DNA of 64,000 nucleotides from Salinisphaera japonica YTM-1 (GCF_003788585.1 NZ_AYKG01000001.1:124001-188000), one strand, 5' to 3'; shown: positions 17,939 to 29,581, counted from the stretch's first letter. Numbers and translations are program-made. Notes: generated by a model from the letters alone, not told the origin.

Positions 17939-18334
17939 ATGAATATCCGAGACGCCCTGGCCGCGGGCACTATCGCTCTGACACTTTCGGGATGCGCTAC
18001 GTGGGTGAACCCGCAGTACCAGACCGACGCTAACGCCGCCCGGCATTTCAAAATCGACAAGGGGCGGTGCAAGATGGCCGCGGCCGGGTCACGGCCGTTT
18101 CCGATTCAATCCACCCCTCCCTCGTCGCAGACAACCACGTATCAGGGCCAGACCTACGACTGGACGGGCAACAACACCGGCAGCTACTCAGGCACGTCTC
18201 GCACTGCGAATAGCAATGCATTCGGTAATGGGGTGGCCAGCGGGTTCAACACGTCCAGCTCTATCATGGCCGCTGGCGCACAGCGTGATATCTACGAGGG
18301 CTGCTTGATGAATCTCGGATGGCACAAGAAGTGA
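17939..18334 (+). CDS. Hypothetical lipoprotein in tRNA-Pro element
   Basis: 131-residue secreted protein. A signal peptide with a classic lipobox LSGC predicts lipidation at Cys19. The mature part is polar, rich in Ser, Thr, Asn and Gly (YDWTGNNTGSYSGTSRTANS). Cys residues in KGRCKM and YEGCLMN could form a disulfide. No known family was recognised. Its TGA overlaps the start of the next small gene by four bases (GTGA), so the two are likely made together. It probably is cargo of the remnant element. Confidence 0.72.
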   Translation: MNIRDALAAGTIALTLSGCATWVNPQYQTDANAARHFKIDKGRCKMAAAGSRPFPIQSTPPSSQTTTYQGQTYDWTGNNTGSYSGTSRTANSNAFGNGVASGFNTSSSIMAAGAQRDIYEGCLMNLGWHKK

Positions 18335-18492
18335 GCCGTTTCTTGTACGCGCCGCTCTCGCTCTGGCGTTCGCGTCACGGGAAATCCCTGACGCTCGTGG
18401 GCTGCTCGCTCGCATGTCTTTTTACAGGGCATGTGCTGCTGTTCGAGCTGCTGCTTGTGATCGCCCTATACGCTTATGGGCTTGAGCTTTGA
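18331..18492 (+). CDS. 53-residue putative membrane protein
   Basis: Short frame from GTG 18331 to TGA 18492, overlapping the lipoprotein gene by four bases. It starts MSRFLYAPLSLWRSRHGKS, a positively charged N-terminus, then one long hydrophobic stretch (LTLVGCSLACLFTGHVLLFE onward to LLLVIALYAYG). The predicted topology is a single or hairpin membrane segment. Function unknown. Coupling to a lipoprotein suggests an envelope-acting pair; a spanin- or lysis-like phage role was considered but no motif supports it. Confidence 0.5.
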   Translation: MSRFLYAPLSLWRSRHGKSLTLVGCSLACLFTGHVLLFELLLVIALYAYGLEL

Positions 18493-18625
18493 GGCGTGAG
18501 CACCACGTCGTGATATCGGCGATTGAATCGCTCATATAGCGATTCGCGAATGTCGTCGATTTTCTGCAGCCGTTGGCTTTTGGCTTTATCGGATAACTGC
18601 GACTTGTCGATATCCGTCGCCTGAG

Positions 18626-19045
18626 GGCCTACACGTCGAGCAACAGAAAACCGGCACTCGCCTAGCCATATCGATCGATGAGGAACTGCGCGCGGGAATC
18701 GATGCGACAAAGGACGGCCGCGACTGCCCGTTCATCATTCATCGCATGCCGCGCCGCGTAAAGTCGCGCGACGAATGGCACGCCGATCGCCAGCACGTTA
18801 TGCAAGTATTCGTCGACCAGCTCAGTCGTAACTTCCGCAAGGCGCGCGAGAAATCGGGCTTCTACACGAACTCGAACAACCCGCCGTCGCTCTACGAGAT
18901 CAAGAGCCTGGGCGGTGCGCGCTATCGCTCGATGGGTTAGGAACGCGAACAGATCAAACAGCTATACGGCCATGAAGACATGGACATAACCGAGCTGTAT
19001 CTGGGCGACCATGGGGCACCTTGGGCCCCGGTAAGTGCCGGGTAG
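18626..19045 (+). pseudogene. Tyrosine recombinase (phage-type integrase), C-terminal remnant
   Basis: The frame reads GLHVEQQKTGTRLAI, then PFIIHRMPRR, VDQLSRNFRKAREKSG, PPSLYEIKSLGGARYRSMG, an internal TAG (18938-18940), and continues EREQIKQLYGHEDMDITELY and LGDHGAPW to a TAG at 19045. This is the catalytic C-terminal half of a phage-type integrase, with the LYGHEDMDIT box and the following Tyr. The N-terminal domains and first catalytic Arg are missing, and the HxxR box reads YEIK. It lies 68 bp from the tRNA-Pro gene it presumably targeted. Not expected to be functional. Confidence 0.85.
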
Positions 19046-19113
19046 TTTTGCGAAACTATTGCGAAGTCTTGCTCCGGTGTATCGTGCAAGCATCGCTAAG
19101 TCATTGAAAACAA

Positions 19114-19190
19114 TGGTCGGGGTTACAGGATTTGAACCTGTGACCTTCTGCACCCCATGCAGACGCGCTACCAAGCTGCGCCAAACCCCG
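19114..19190 (-). tRNA. tRNA-Pro(GGG)
   Basis: 77-nt tRNA with encoded CCA. The acceptor stem CGGGGTT pairs with AACCCCG. The anticodon loop ATGGGGT in the stem TCTGC/GCAGA gives anticodon GGG. T loop TTCAAAT is normal. Its 3' 47 nt are repeated at 17695-17741, marking it as an integration site. Confidence 0.97.
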
Positions 19191-19232
19191 ACGAGATGCG
19201 TAGTCTACCAAAAGACGGGCGGCGCCACACGC

Positions 19233-19589
19233 TCATTCTTCGAGTTTTTGCAGTATTGATTCCAGCTCGGTGCGAATATCGGCAAGTGGCGATGTCGAGG
19301 CCACGATAGCCGTCGGTGTCGCCCCCTCGGTCAGCTGTGCCCGAGCGCCGGCTATGGTGAAACCCATATCGTAGAGCAAGTGCCGGATACGGCGCGCCGT
19401 ATGAATATCGTGCGTTCGGTAATAGCGCCGGTTACCGCGGCGTTTGACCGGCGAGAGCGCGGCGAACTCCTGCTCCCAGTAGCGCAGGACATGCGGTTTT
19501 ACACCACAAAGCGCGCTGGCTTCACCGATCGGGAAGTACCGCTTGTCGGGTACTGCAGGAAGCGCATCGGTCTCAGTCGCTGACGACAA
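19233..19589 (-). CDS. MerR-family transcriptional regulator
   Basis: 118-residue regulator with an N-terminal MerR winged helix: [26 protein letters not shown], then [21 protein letters not shown] short C-terminal helix is the likely dimerisation part. No metal-binding cysteine pair is seen, so it is not a CueR/ZntR sensor. It follows ihfA as in many gammaproteobacteria, where this gene is a conserved but poorly studied neighbour. No ATG fits; TTG at 19589 is the likely start, overlapping ihfA by 17 bp. Start uncertain. Confidence 0.85.
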   Translation of the reverse strand: MSSATETDALPAVPDKRYFPIGEASALCGVKPHVLRYWEQEFAALSPVKRRGNRRYYRTHDIHTARRIRHLLYDMGFTIAGARAQLTEGATPTAIVASTSPLADIRTELESILQKLEE

Positions 19590-19872
19590 CCCGGGACTCG
19601 ACTCGCGTGCGCATCTTCTGACCCGGTTTGAAGCTGACCACTCGGCGCGCAGAGATCGGGATCTCCTCCCCGGTCTTGGGGTTACGCCCGGGCCGCTGAC
19701 CCTTGTCACGCAGTTCAAAGTTGCCGAAACCGGAGAGTTTGACGTAGTCCCCGGCTTCCAGCGTCTGTCGCATTTCCTCGAAGAACTGATCGACGAATTC
19801 CTTGGACTCACGCTTATTGAATCCGAGCTCTTCGGCAAGGCCTTCGGTCAAATCGGCTTTGGTCAGCGCCAC
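19573..19872 (-). CDS. ihfA: Integration host factor subunit alpha
   Basis: 99-residue nucleoid protein of the HU/IHF family that bends DNA in recombination, replication and transcription. [18 protein letters not shown] is the typical IhfA start. The beta-arm DNA-binding region [18 protein letters not shown], with the intercalating Pro, is intact. GTG at 19872 gives exactly the usual length, with a G-rich ribosome-binding site. The pheT stop is 1 bp upstream, the classic pheST-ihfA order. Confidence 0.97.
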   Translation of the reverse strand: MALTKADLTEGLAEELGFNKRESKEFVDQFFEEMRQTLEAGDYVKLSGFGNFELRDKGQRPGRNPKTGEEIPISARRVVSFKPGQKMRTRVESRVVVSD

Positions 19873-19873
19873 G

Positions 19874-22258
19874 TCACATCCCCCTGAGTTGCGCTCCTGT
19901 CTCGTTGCGCAGTGCATCGATGATCGCGGTCGTTATCCCCTCGACCGCGTCGTCATCCAATGTGCTCGTGTCGCTCTGGAAAATCAAGCTCAGGGCGATA
20001 CTTTTTTCTCCTTGATCAAGGCCTTGGCCGCGAAACACATCGAACACGTCGACCGAACGCAAAAGCGGCGATTCCAAGCCGCGGATGACCTGGATCAACC
20101 GGCCAACGGGAATATCTTCGGCCACGACCAACGCCAGATCACGGCGCACGCCAGGCTGATCGGAGGGTTGGACAAAACGCGTCGCCGTTTCGTTCATCAA
20201 CGCACCGGCCTCGATTTCGAAAAGATAAGCCAGTTCCAAACCCTTGTAACGCCGCGCGAATGTCGGTGCGAGTTGGCCGATCCAGCCCACAGCACGCGCG
20301 CCGATATAGATCCGGGCCGAGCGGCCAGGGTGAAGCCCCGGATGCGGTTCTGCCACAAAGCCAAGCTGGCCAGAACGAGCGCCAAGCAGGGCTTCGACGT
20401 CACCGCGCACGTCGAAGAAATCGACCCGGCGCGACGGTGTATCCCAATGGGTGGGCACCGCGCTACCGGCCGCCAGGCCCGCGATCATGGGGGTCTGTCG
20501 ATAGCCGTTATCGGCGTTTTTGTCCGGCACGAACGACAGCCCGTGCTCGTAGAGACGAATCCGTGACTGCTGGCGGCGTGCGTTATACGCCCAGGCCTCG
20601 ACAAGCCCGGCCCACAGCGTGCGCCGCATGACCGTCATTTGATCCGATATCGGGTTGTCGAGCACGCCGACAGCCGCATTGCCTGTCAGGGCATCGTGCA
20701 GGTCCGGAGCAACGAAGCTGTATGTAATAGCTTCGTTATAGCCACGCTGTCGCAGAACGTCCGTGATATCGGCTTCACGCGTAGCGGTGTCTGCCGAGGA
20801 TACGGCCGGTAGCGACACGCCCTGCTGCTCGGCTTCAAGCCGGTCGTAGCCGTAGACGCGCGCGATTTCCTCGATCAAGTCGGCCTCGATCGCGAGGTCA
20901 TAGCGCCAGCTTGGCGGTGCGACCTGCCATTGCCCGGCACCGGCATGGACGAACTCACAGCCCACGCCGGCCAAAACGCGCTCGATGGTGGCATCGTCCA
21001 TCGTCTGGCCGATCAGGCGCGCGACGCGTGTCGCGGCCAACTTGATACGACGCGCGTCGATACCGATCGGCTCGCCGAGCGCCGTGGCGATCGGGCCACA
21101 AACTGCGCCGCTGATACGCTCGAGCAGACCGCTGGCCCGCTGCAGCGCGGCTTCATGCAGCGCGGGATCCACACCACGCTCGAAACGATGCAGTGAGTCG
21201 GTATGAATCTTGTAGCGCCGGCCACGCCCGGCCACGGCCGAGGGCCGGAAACAGGCCGACTCGAAGACCACGCGCGTGGTCTGCCCGGACACCGCCGTGC
21301 GCTGCCCGCCGATCATGCCCGCAATCGCCGCCGGCCCTTCGTCGTCGGCAATCACCAGCGTATCGCCGTCCAGCGTGACCGTTTCACCGTCGAGCGTGAC
21401 GATCTGCTCGCCGGACTGCGACAACCGTACCTGCAAAGCGCCCACCAGCCGGTCGGCATCGAAGGCGTGCATCGGCTGGCCCAGCTCCAGCATCACGTAA
21501 TTGCCGATATCCACGGGCAGGTTGATCGCCCGGATGCCGGCACGGCGCAACCGCTCGCTCATCCAGAGCGGCGTCGCGGCCTGCGGGGCAACCGACTCGA
21601 CAAGACGCGCGGAATAGGCCGCACAGTGCGCCGGCGCCTGGATCGTGACCGTCGGCGCGGCTTCCAGCGCGTCAGCGACAGGTGTGATGACCGGCGCTAC
21701 GAGCGCACAGTCCAGGCCCAGGGCCACTTCACGCGCCACGCCGCGCATCGACAGACAATCGCCGCGATTGGGCGTGAGATCAACGTCCAGCACCTGATCC
21801 GGCAAACCCAGCCAATCGGCAAGTGACGCGCCGATCGGCGCATCGTCCGGCAATAACCAGAGACCATCGGTGTCCTGAGCCGCGCCGAGCTCGCCTGCAC
21901 TGCAAAGCATGCCGTTGGAGGCCACGCCACGCAGCTTGGCGGCTTTGATCTTCATGCCACTGGGCATGACCGTACCGACCGTGGCCACGGGCACGCGCAC
22001 ACCGGCGGCCACATTGGGCGCGCCGCAGACGATCTGGGCGGGCTCGTCGCTCGTGCTCACCTGACAGACCTTGAGCTTGTCGGCATCGGGGTGCGGCTCA
22101 CAGGCCATGACTTCGCCAATGACAACACCGGTGACCGCCCCGCCGACCGGCTCAATCGTATCGACCTCGAGGCCCAGCATCGTGATCCGCTCGGCGATGG
22201 TGTTGATATCGACGGTCGTCTCGACCCATTCGCGCAGCCAGTGTTCGCTGATCTTCAC
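19874..22258 (-). CDS. pheT: Phenylalanyl-tRNA synthetase beta subunit
   Basis: 794 residues (E. coli 795). [14 protein letters not shown] opens the protein. The N-terminal EMAP-type tRNA-binding domain (about 39-150) has [20 protein letters not shown]. The B3/B4 editing domain, B5 domains and catalytic-like core follow ([34 protein letters not shown]). The C-terminal anticodon-binding ferredoxin-like domain ends the chain ([20 protein letters not shown]). It pairs with PheS, 9 bp upstream, as an alpha2-beta2 enzyme. Confidence 0.98.
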   Translation of the reverse strand: MKISEHWLREWVETTVDINTIAERITMLGLEVDTIEPVGGAVTGVVIGEVMACEPHPDADKLKVCQVSTSDEPAQIVCGAPNVAAGVRVPVATVGTVMPSGMKIKAAKLRGVASNGMLCSAGELGAAQDTDGLWLLPDDAPIGASLADWLGLPDQVLDVDLTPNRGDCLSMRGVAREVALGLDCALVAPVITPVADALEAAPTVTIQAPAHCAAYSARLVESVAPQAATPLWMSERLRRAGIRAINLPVDIGNYVMLELGQPMHAFDADRLVGALQVRLSQSGEQIVTLDGETVTLDGDTLVIADDEGPAAIAGMIGGQRTAVSGQTTRVVFESACFRPSAVAGRGRRYKIHTDSLHRFERGVDPALHEAALQRASGLLERISGAVCGPIATALGEPIGIDARRIKLAATRVARLIGQTMDDATIERVLAGVGCEFVHAGAGQWQVAPPSWRYDLAIEADLIEEIARVYGYDRLEAEQQGVSLPAVSSADTATREADITDVLRQRGYNEAITYSFVAPDLHDALTGNAAVGVLDNPISDQMTVMRRTLWAGLVEAWAYNARRQQSRIRLYEHGLSFVPDKNADNGYRQTPMIAGLAAGSAVPTHWDTPSRRVDFFDVRGDVEALLGARSGQLGFVAEPHPGLHPGRSARIYIGARAVGWIGQLAPTFARRYKGLELAYLFEIEAGALMNETATRFVQPSDQPGVRRDLALVVAEDIPVGRLIQVIRGLESPLLRSVDVFDVFRGQGLDQGEKSIALSLIFQSDTSTLDDDAVEGITTAIIDALRNETGAQLRGM

Positions 22259-22267
22259 GCGGCCTCC

Positions 22268-23269
22268 TCAGGCAAACTGCGCAAGCATGCGCAGATCGTT
22301 GTTGTAGAACTGGCGCAAGTCGGTCACGCCGTAGCGCAGCATGGCCAGGCGCTCGATACCCATGCCCAGGGCATAGCCGGAATAGCGTTGACTGTCGACG
22401 CCGGCGGCTTCCAGCACGTTGGGATGAACCATGCCGCAGCCCATGACCTCCATCCAGCCAGAGCCCGTACCCAGCGATTTGCCGTCGATATCGATCTCGG
22501 CCGAGGGCTCGGTGAACGGAAAATAAGACGGCCGGAACCGCAGTTTCAGCTCGGTTTCGAAAAACGCCTCGAGAAAGGCGCGCAGATCAGCCCGCAGCTC
22601 GGCGAACGTGACCCGCTCGGCCACGTAGAGCGCTTCAACCTGATGAAACATCGGGCTGTGCGTGCGATCGGAATCACAGCGATACACGCGCCCCGGCGCG
22701 ATCACGCGGATCGGCGGTTGGCGCGACTCCATCGTACGGATCTGAACCGGCGAGGTATGGGTACGCAGCAACAGGCGCCCGGCGTCGAGATAAAACGTAT
22801 CCTGCATGGCCCGCGCCGGATGATCCGGCGGCACGTTGAGCGCTTCGAAGTTGTGGTAGTCGTCCTCGATCTCGGGGCCGGTGACGACCTCGAAGCCACG
22901 GGCGGCGAACAGGGCCTCGATCCGGCGGCGTGTCCGCGTGATCGGATGGATGGCCCCCGGCGTTTCGCCGCGACCGGGCAAGGTGACGTCCACGGTCTCC
23001 TCGGCAATCCGGGCGTCGAAGGCCGCCTGCTCGAGTGCCACGCGGCGCGTCTCAACGGCCTGGGCGATCTCCTGCTTGATGCGGTTGATCGCCCCGCCGG
23101 CCGCCTTGCGCTGATCGGCCGGCAACTCGCCCAGGCTTTTCAGCCGGCTCGTGATCTCCCCTTTCTTGCCGAGCAGACCAACACGCTGTTCATCCAGCGC
23201 TCGCAGATCCTGCGCGGCCGTAATGTCGGCCAGCGCTCTATCCCGAAGCGATTCAAGATCCGTGCTCAT
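22268..23269 (-). CDS. pheS: Phenylalanyl-tRNA synthetase alpha subunit
   Basis: 333-residue catalytic subunit of class II PheRS. The N-terminal coiled coil (about 1-90) binds tRNA. Motif 2 is near [12 protein letters not shown]; the core contains [11 protein letters not shown] and the C-terminal [14 protein letters not shown] (motif 3). ATG at 23269 ([13 protein letters not shown]) has a purine-rich ribosome-binding site; upstream in-frame sequence only translates a terminator hairpin. 9 bp before pheT. Confidence 0.97.
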   Translation of the reverse strand: MSTDLESLRDRALADITAAQDLRALDEQRVGLLGKKGEITSRLKSLGELPADQRKAAGGAINRIKQEIAQAVETRRVALEQAAFDARIAEETVDVTLPGRGETPGAIHPITRTRRRIEALFAARGFEVVTGPEIEDDYHNFEALNVPPDHPARAMQDTFYLDAGRLLLRTHTSPVQIRTMESRQPPIRVIAPGRVYRCDSDRTHSPMFHQVEALYVAERVTFAELRADLRAFLEAFFETELKLRFRPSYFPFTEPSAEIDIDGKSLGTGSGWMEVMGCGMVHPNVLEAAGVDSQRYSGYALGMGIERLAMLRYGVTDLRQFYNNDLRMLAQFA

Positions 23270-23313
23270 GCCATCTCTTCCTGCCGGTTCGTGGGCACAC
23301 GATACCGATATAC

Positions 23314-23342
23314 AAAAAAAGGGAAAGGCGACTGCCTTTCCC
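23314..23342 (-). terminator. Terminator/attenuator hairpin between rplT and pheS
   Basis: On the minus strand, a perfect 9-bp stem GGGAAAGGC / GCCTTTCCC with a 4-nt loop is followed by seven T. It sits 69 bp after the rplT stop and 44 bp before the pheS start. It can end the infC-rpmI-rplT transcript or attenuate pheST, as known for E. coli pheST, but no clear Phe-rich leader peptide is seen here. Confidence 0.85.
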
Positions 23343-23410
23343 TTCATCTCTGCTATTCAACTAACGTTAGGGGATCGAACCGGCACAGCGCTCGGCCCAC
23401 CCCATATCCG

Positions 23411-23767
23411 CTAGCTAAGAGCCGCCTTGGCCTGGGCAACGATGCTGGCGAAGGCTGCCTTGTCGCGTACCGCCAGATCGGCAAGGATCTTGCGGTCCAG
23501 CTCGATGCCGGACTTTTTCAGCCCGTTCATCATGGCGCTGTAGGACATGCCCTGCGCCTTGGCGCCCGCGCTGATACGCGTGATCCACAGCGAACGGAAC
23601 TCGCGCTTGCGGTTACGACGGTCGCGATAGGCGTACTGGCCGGCCTTGAATACCGCCTGGTTAGCGACGCGGAAGGTACGGCTGCGTGCGCCGTAATAGC
23701 CTTTCGCTTTCTTGAGAATCTTCTTGTGACGGGCCTTGGCCGTCACGCCACGACTGACTCGTGCCAT
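23411..23767 (-). CDS. rplT: 50S ribosomal protein L20
   Basis: 118 residues, exactly the usual length. The start [20 protein letters not shown] and the centre [19 protein letters not shown] are family hallmarks. L20 is needed early in 50S assembly and, with its mRNA site, can repress rpmI-rplT translation. It follows rpmI by 106 bp and precedes the pheST leader. Confidence 0.98.
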   Translation of the reverse strand: MARVSRGVTAKARHKKILKKAKGYYGARSRTFRVANQAVFKAGQYAYRDRRNRKREFRSLWITRISAGAKAQGMSYSAMMNGLKKSGIELDRKILADLAVRDKAAFASIVAQAKAALS

Positions 23768-23873
23768 GTCTGTTCACCCTGTTTGCTTTGTTTGTATGAC
23801 ACGCCGTATCGGCGTGTTTAAGGGGCCGCTGGAACGCCAGGTTGCGCACCCGCAGGCCTGTCTTCGCGCCGTA

Positions 23874-24071
23874 CTACTTGTACGGAATCAACCGATCCAT
23901 GGCCGGCTGATCCGCCTTGTCCACGATCGCGCTGGTGGCCAGACGGTTCTTACGATCCGGCGCTTTCTTGGTCAGGATATGGTTCTTGAACGCGCGGGCA
24001 CGCTTGAGCTTGCCGCTCCCCGTGCGTTTCAGGCGCTTGGCGGCGCCGCGGTTGGTCTTGATCTTCGGCAT
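23874..24071 (-). CDS. rpmI: 50S ribosomal protein L35
   Basis: 65 residues, very basic. [20 protein letters not shown] is the standard L35 N-terminus, followed by [15 protein letters not shown]. It lies 34 bp after infC and 106 bp before rplT, the conserved infC-rpmI-rplT order. Confidence 0.98.
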   Translation of the reverse strand: MPKIKTNRGAAKRLKRTGSGKLKRARAFKNHILTKKAPDRKNRLATSAIVDKADQPAMDRLIPYK

Positions 24072-24105
24072 AACGTTCTCGACTTGGTTGACCGCTTACG
24101 TGTCG

Positions 24106-24642
24106 CTACTTCTTGCTGTGCTTCGACACGCCCTTCACTGGCGACATCACCATGGTCATCAGACGACCCTGCATTTCCGGGCGCTGTTCGACCTGTGCCC
24201 ACTCCTCGAGGTCCGTCTGCACGTATTCCATGAGCTCCATGCCGAGCTCCTGGTGTGCCATTTCACGGCCTCGAAAGCGCAAGGTGATCTTGATCTTGTC
24301 GCCTTCTTCCAGAAATTCCTTCAGCTTGCGCAGCTTGATGTTGTAGTCGCCTTTATCCGTGCCGGGGCGGAACTTCACCTCTTTGAGCTGCGTCTGCTTT
24401 TGTTTCGATTTGCCGGCCTGCTGGGTCTTCTTCTTTTCGAAGACATGCTTGCCATAATCCATGATCCGAGTAACGGGCGGATTGGCGTTTGGCGAGACCT
24501 CGACCAGATCCAAGCCGTATTCGGCCGCTTTGGCCAGTGCGTCGTTGATCGGCATGATGCCGACCTGCTCACCTTCGGGATCGATGACTCGGACTTCCCG
24601 GGCCGTGATCGCTTCGTTTCGGCGATCCTTTTGTGCAGCGAT
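24106..24642 (-). CDS. infC: Translation initiation factor IF-3 (AUC start codon)
   Basis: 178-residue factor that keeps ribosomal subunits apart and checks initiator tRNA and start codon. Body motifs: [18 protein letters not shown] and [19 protein letters not shown], then [16 protein letters not shown]. No standard start fits. A perfect Shine-Dalgarno AAGGAGG (24657-24651) lies 8 nt before ATC at 24642, giving (M)[14 protein letters not shown]-3 genes use AUU or similar rare starts for autoregulation, since IF-3 rejects such codons. The longer frame from 24693 would read through the ribosome-binding site. Confidence 0.95.
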   Translation of the reverse strand: MAAQKDRRNEAITAREVRVIDPEGEQVGIMPINDALAKAAEYGLDLVEVSPNANPPVTRIMDYGKHVFEKKKTQQAGKSKQKQTQLKEVKFRPGTDKGDYNIKLRKLKEFLEEGDKIKITLRFRGREMAHQELGMELMEYVQTDLEEWAQVEQRPEMQGRLMTMVMSPVKGVSKHSKK

Positions 24643-24750
24643 TTCGGTATCCTCCTTGCTCAACCGGCGTGCTGACGGGCATAACTTGCGCAAGCCGCCA
24701 GCGAAGCGCGCGATTATATATCAAGCGCACGCCTCATACCACCAACCGCA

Positions 24751-26658
24751 TCAATTTCGGCTGGCGACCCGGCTTTTGGCCTGCTCGATGAAATCATCCA
24801 TTGCCAGGCTGCCCAGATCCTCGCCTTCGCGGGTTCGAACAGCCACGGCACCGGCCTCCATTTCTCGATCGCCGACGACCAGTAGATAAGGCACGCGCAA
24901 CATTGTGTGCTCTCTAATCTTGTAGCCGATCTTTTCGTTTCTCAAGTCCGTATCCACGCGCAGGCCGGCATCGCGCAGACGTGCGACGACATCGTGCGCG
25001 TAATCGGCCTGGGCGTCGGTGATATTGAGCACCACGGCCTGTTGCGGCGCCAGCCACAGCGGCATGGACCCGGCGTAATGCTCGATCAGGATACCGATGA
25101 ACCGTTCAAGCGAGCCCAGGATGGCCCGGTGCAGCATGACCGGCACCTGGCGGTCACCGTTTTCGTCAATGTATGTGGCTTCCAGGCGCTCTGGCATCGA
25201 AAAATCGAGCTGGATCGTGCCCAGCTGCCAGACACGGTTCAGACAATCGCGCAGCGAGAACTCGATCTTCGGCCCGTAGAACGCGCCTTCGCCGGGCTGC
25301 AGATCGAAATCCAGGTTTTTGTCTTCCAGACATTTCTGGAGCGCGGCTTCTGATTTGTCCCAGATCTCGTCCGAGCCGACCCGTTGCTCGGGCCGGGTCG
25401 AGAGTTTGATCAGAACGTCGGTAAAACCGAAATCGGCGTACACCGCATACAGCAGATCGGTGAACTTCGAGACCTCTTCGCCGATCTGGGCCTCGGTGCA
25501 GAAGATATGCGCATCATCCTGCGTGAAACCACGCACGCGCATCAGGCCATGCAAGGTACCCGAGGCCTCGTTGCGATGACAGGAGCCGAACTCGGCCAGG
25601 CGCAGCGGCAAATCGCGATAGCTCTTCAGGCCGCGATTATAGATCTGGACATGGGCCGGGCAGTTCATGGGCTTGACCGCGAACTGACGATCTTCCGAGC
25701 CGGTGAGGAACATATCGTCGGAGAACTTGGCCGCGTGGCCGGATTTCTCCCAGAGCGATAGATCGATCAGCGACGGCGTGTGGACTTCCTTGTAGCCCTC
25801 ACGATCCAGGCGGGCCCGAATATAGTCGGTGATCTGCAAATAGATCTGCCAGCCACGGTCGTGCCAGAAAATCATGCCTGGCGATTCTTCCTGAATATGG
25901 AAGAGATCCTGCTTACGGGCGATCAGGCGATGATCGCGTTTCTTGGCCTCTTCCAGAAATGCCAGATGGGCCTTGAGTTGCTTGTCATTGGCCCAGGCCG
26001 TGCCGTAGATGCGGGTGAGCATCTCGTTATCGGAATCCCCGCGCCAGTAAGCGCCGGCCAGGCTCATCAGTTTGAAGGCACGCAGATGCCGCGAGCTTGG
26101 CACGTGCGGGCCGACACACATATCCGTGTAATCTTCGTGATGATAGAGCGCAATGGTCTCGCCCTCGGCAATGCCGCGCACGATCTCGGCCTTGTAGGGC
26201 TCGTCGCGGGCCTCGAAGGTCGCAAGCGCCTTCTCGCGGGACACCACTTCACGGATAACGTCGTGATCGCGCTTGGCCAGCTCCAGCATCCGTTTCTCGA
26301 TCGTCTCGAGATCCTCCGGCGTAAGCTGGCGGCCGAGGTTCACGTCGTAATAGAAGCCGTCTTCAATGACCGGGCCGATCGCCATCTGAACATCGGGATA
26401 CAGCGTCTTGAGCGCCTGACCGAGCAGATGCGCACAGGAATGGCGGATGATATCCAGCCCGGCATCATCCTTGGCCGTGATCAGGGCAACCTCGGCATCG
26501 TGCTCGATCGGCACACAGGCATCGGCCAGGCGGCCATCGATACGAGCGGCCAGCGTGGCCTTGGCCAACCCTGCGCCGATCGATTCGGCGACCTGCATGC
26601 CGGTCACCGGGTTATCGAAAGATTTGACGGTACCGTCGGGGAGCGTAATCGCGGGCAT
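24751..26658 (-). CDS. thrS: Threonyl-tRNA synthetase
   Basis: 635-residue class II enzyme. N-terminal TGS domain [18 protein letters not shown]; editing domain with the HxxxH-type site ([13 protein letters not shown]) and LASRH-like block. The catalytic core has [25 protein letters not shown] and [11 protein letters not shown]. The C-terminal anticodon-binding domain ends at [18 protein letters not shown] at 26658 follows AAGGA; the longer in-frame extension only covers the leader. It heads the thrS-infC-rpmI-rplT group; 108 bp separate it from infC. Confidence 0.97.
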   Translation of the reverse strand: MPAITLPDGTVKSFDNPVTGMQVAESIGAGLAKATLAARIDGRLADACVPIEHDAEVALITAKDDAGLDIIRHSCAHLLGQALKTLYPDVQMAIGPVIEDGFYYDVNLGRQLTPEDLETIEKRMLELAKRDHDVIREVVSREKALATFEARDEPYKAEIVRGIAEGETIALYHHEDYTDMCVGPHVPSSRHLRAFKLMSLAGAYWRGDSDNEMLTRIYGTAWANDKQLKAHLAFLEEAKKRDHRLIARKQDLFHIQEESPGMIFWHDRGWQIYLQITDYIRARLDREGYKEVHTPSLIDLSLWEKSGHAAKFSDDMFLTGSEDRQFAVKPMNCPAHVQIYNRGLKSYRDLPLRLAEFGSCHRNEASGTLHGLMRVRGFTQDDAHIFCTEAQIGEEVSKFTDLLYAVYADFGFTDVLIKLSTRPEQRVGSDEIWDKSEAALQKCLEDKNLDFDLQPGEGAFYGPKIEFSLRDCLNRVWQLGTIQLDFSMPERLEATYIDENGDRQVPVMLHRAILGSLERFIGILIEHYAGSMPLWLAPQQAVVLNITDAQADYAHDVVARLRDAGLRVDTDLRNEKIGYKIREHTMLRVPYLLVVGDREMEAGAVAVRTREGEDLGSLAMDDFIEQAKSRVASRN

Positions 26659-26742
26659 CGTGCAATCCTTTTTCAGTGGCGGCCGATACGAAGAGCCGCG
26701 TGTGTCGTCGCCCGCCGATGAAACCACAGGGCAGACGCCAGA

Positions 26743-26779
26743 TAAAAGAAAAGCCGCTCGGTAGAACCGCAGCGGCTTT
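26743..26779 (-). terminator. Hairpin with T-rich tail in the thrS leader
   Basis: The minus strand folds AAAGCCGCT...AGCGGCTTT, continued inside by CGGT/ACCG with a 1-nt bulge, followed by TCTTTTA. It lies about 85 bp before the thrS start. It is either the terminator of the upstream tRNA-Val transcript or an attenuator of thrS. Confidence 0.7.
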
Positions 26780-27001
26780 CGCAGTGCGTGCCGCACTTTG
26801 GGGCGACACACAATGTCTAGCAGACTTTGGTAGGCGCGAGTGGATTCGACCGCTCTGCAAAGCAGAGCGACGCGACCGTTAGGGAGTCCGAAGGATCAGC
26901 TTCGCCAGAAGCCGACAACCCCGACCCAGCGGGTCGGTGGTGAGAATCCCGAACGTGTCGCAAAACACGAACCACGGCACCTGCCGCAAATCTCGAAAAG
27001 G
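26780..27001 (-). other. Structured non-coding stretch downstream of tRNA-Val
   Basis: About 220 bp with no convincing gene. It contains two perfect hairpins, CGCTCTGC-AAA-GCAGAGCG (26851-26869) and CCGACCC-AGC-GGGTCGG (26921-26937), and a 22-bp copy of the tRNA-Val 3' end. The open frame across it (26817-27041 minus) merely translates tRNA sequence twice (NPLAPT) and is not a gene. Confidence 0.6.
26828..26849 (-). repeat. 22-bp copy of the tRNA-Val 3' end
   Basis: Identical to 27002-27023, the CCA end, acceptor strand and part of the T arm of tRNA-Val, repeated in the same orientation 174 bp downstream of the gene. It resembles the tRNA 3'-end repeats after E. coli tyrT, or a leftover att site. 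Confidence 0.85.
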
Positions 27002-27078
<77 letters not shown>

Positions 27079-27141
27079 TCCGAGGTGCGAAACAATACCC
27101 GCGGGCCGCCGCCAACGCAAGCCTCGGCGGCGATTTTTTTG

Positions 27142-29160
<2,019 letters not shown>

Positions 29161-29287
29161 GCCTTATAACCTTGGCGCGCTGATGCGAAAAACAAGCCGT
29201 TCACGAGCACACCAGCGTACGCGGAACACCTGTCGCCTGGTTGCGCAAGCCAGCGCCTTTAGTTGGTTTGTCCTGAAAAATCAAGGG

Positions 29288-29316
29288 TTGCGCTCATCCG
29301 GAAGCTGGCCTAACAT
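29288..29316 (+). promoter_or_regulatory. Candidate promoter of tRNA-Asn
   Basis: TTGCGC and TAACAT are spaced by 17 bp and sit about 40 bp before the tRNA. The -10 matches 4 of 6 and the -35 only 3 of 6, so the call rests mainly on spacing and position. Confidence 0.35.
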
Positions 29317-29354
29317 GCGCAGCCTTCGTTGAGTGATCAACGAAATCAAGCAAT

Positions 29355-29430
29355 TCCCCGGTAGCTCAGTTGGTAGAGCGGGTGACTGTTAATCACTAGG
29401 TCGGCGGTTCGAGCCCGTCCCGGGGAGCCA
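29355..29430 (+). tRNA. tRNA-Asn(GTT)
   Basis: 76-nt tRNA with encoded CCA. The acceptor stem TCCCCGG pairs with CCGGGGA. The anticodon loop CTGTTAA gives GTT (Asn). It is followed at once by a strong terminator. Confidence 0.97.
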
Positions 29431-29439
29431 GATAGATCA

Positions 29440-29471
29440 AAGGGCTGCGAGCTTTGCTTGCAGCCCTTTTT
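29440..29471 (+). terminator. Terminator of tRNA-Asn
   Basis: A 13-bp stem (AAGGGCTGCGAGC with GCTTGCAGCCCTT, one G-T pair) closes on a TTT loop and ends in five T. It begins 9 bp after the tRNA. Confidence 0.95.
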
Positions 29472-29581
29472 AGTGCCTTGCCGCTTTATAACAACCTTGC
29501 AATTGCGGCTTCGGCGCAACTTGCGTAAGTTCGAACTGTCTTATTGAAGCAAGGTACTTTACGTAGATAAATGGGGGTTGT

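Larger units (their letters stand above)
17742..19113. mobile_element. Decayed integrative element in tRNA-Pro(GGG)
   Basis: 1.37 kb lie between the 47-bp tRNA fragment and the intact tRNA-Pro. The segment holds a lipoprotein gene, a 53-codon overlapping gene and, next to the tRNA, the C-terminal part of a tyrosine recombinase broken by a stop codon. Integrase beside the tRNA and repeated tRNA 3' end at the far side is the usual layout of tRNA-integrated islands. The small size and broken integrase show a deleted remnant, not a mobile unit. Confidence 0.82.

Noticed and set aside
23270-23347. 26-residue N-terminal extension of PheS
   Set aside because: It translates the terminator hairpin and T run; MSTDLESL at 23269 has a ribosome-binding site and fits the family.
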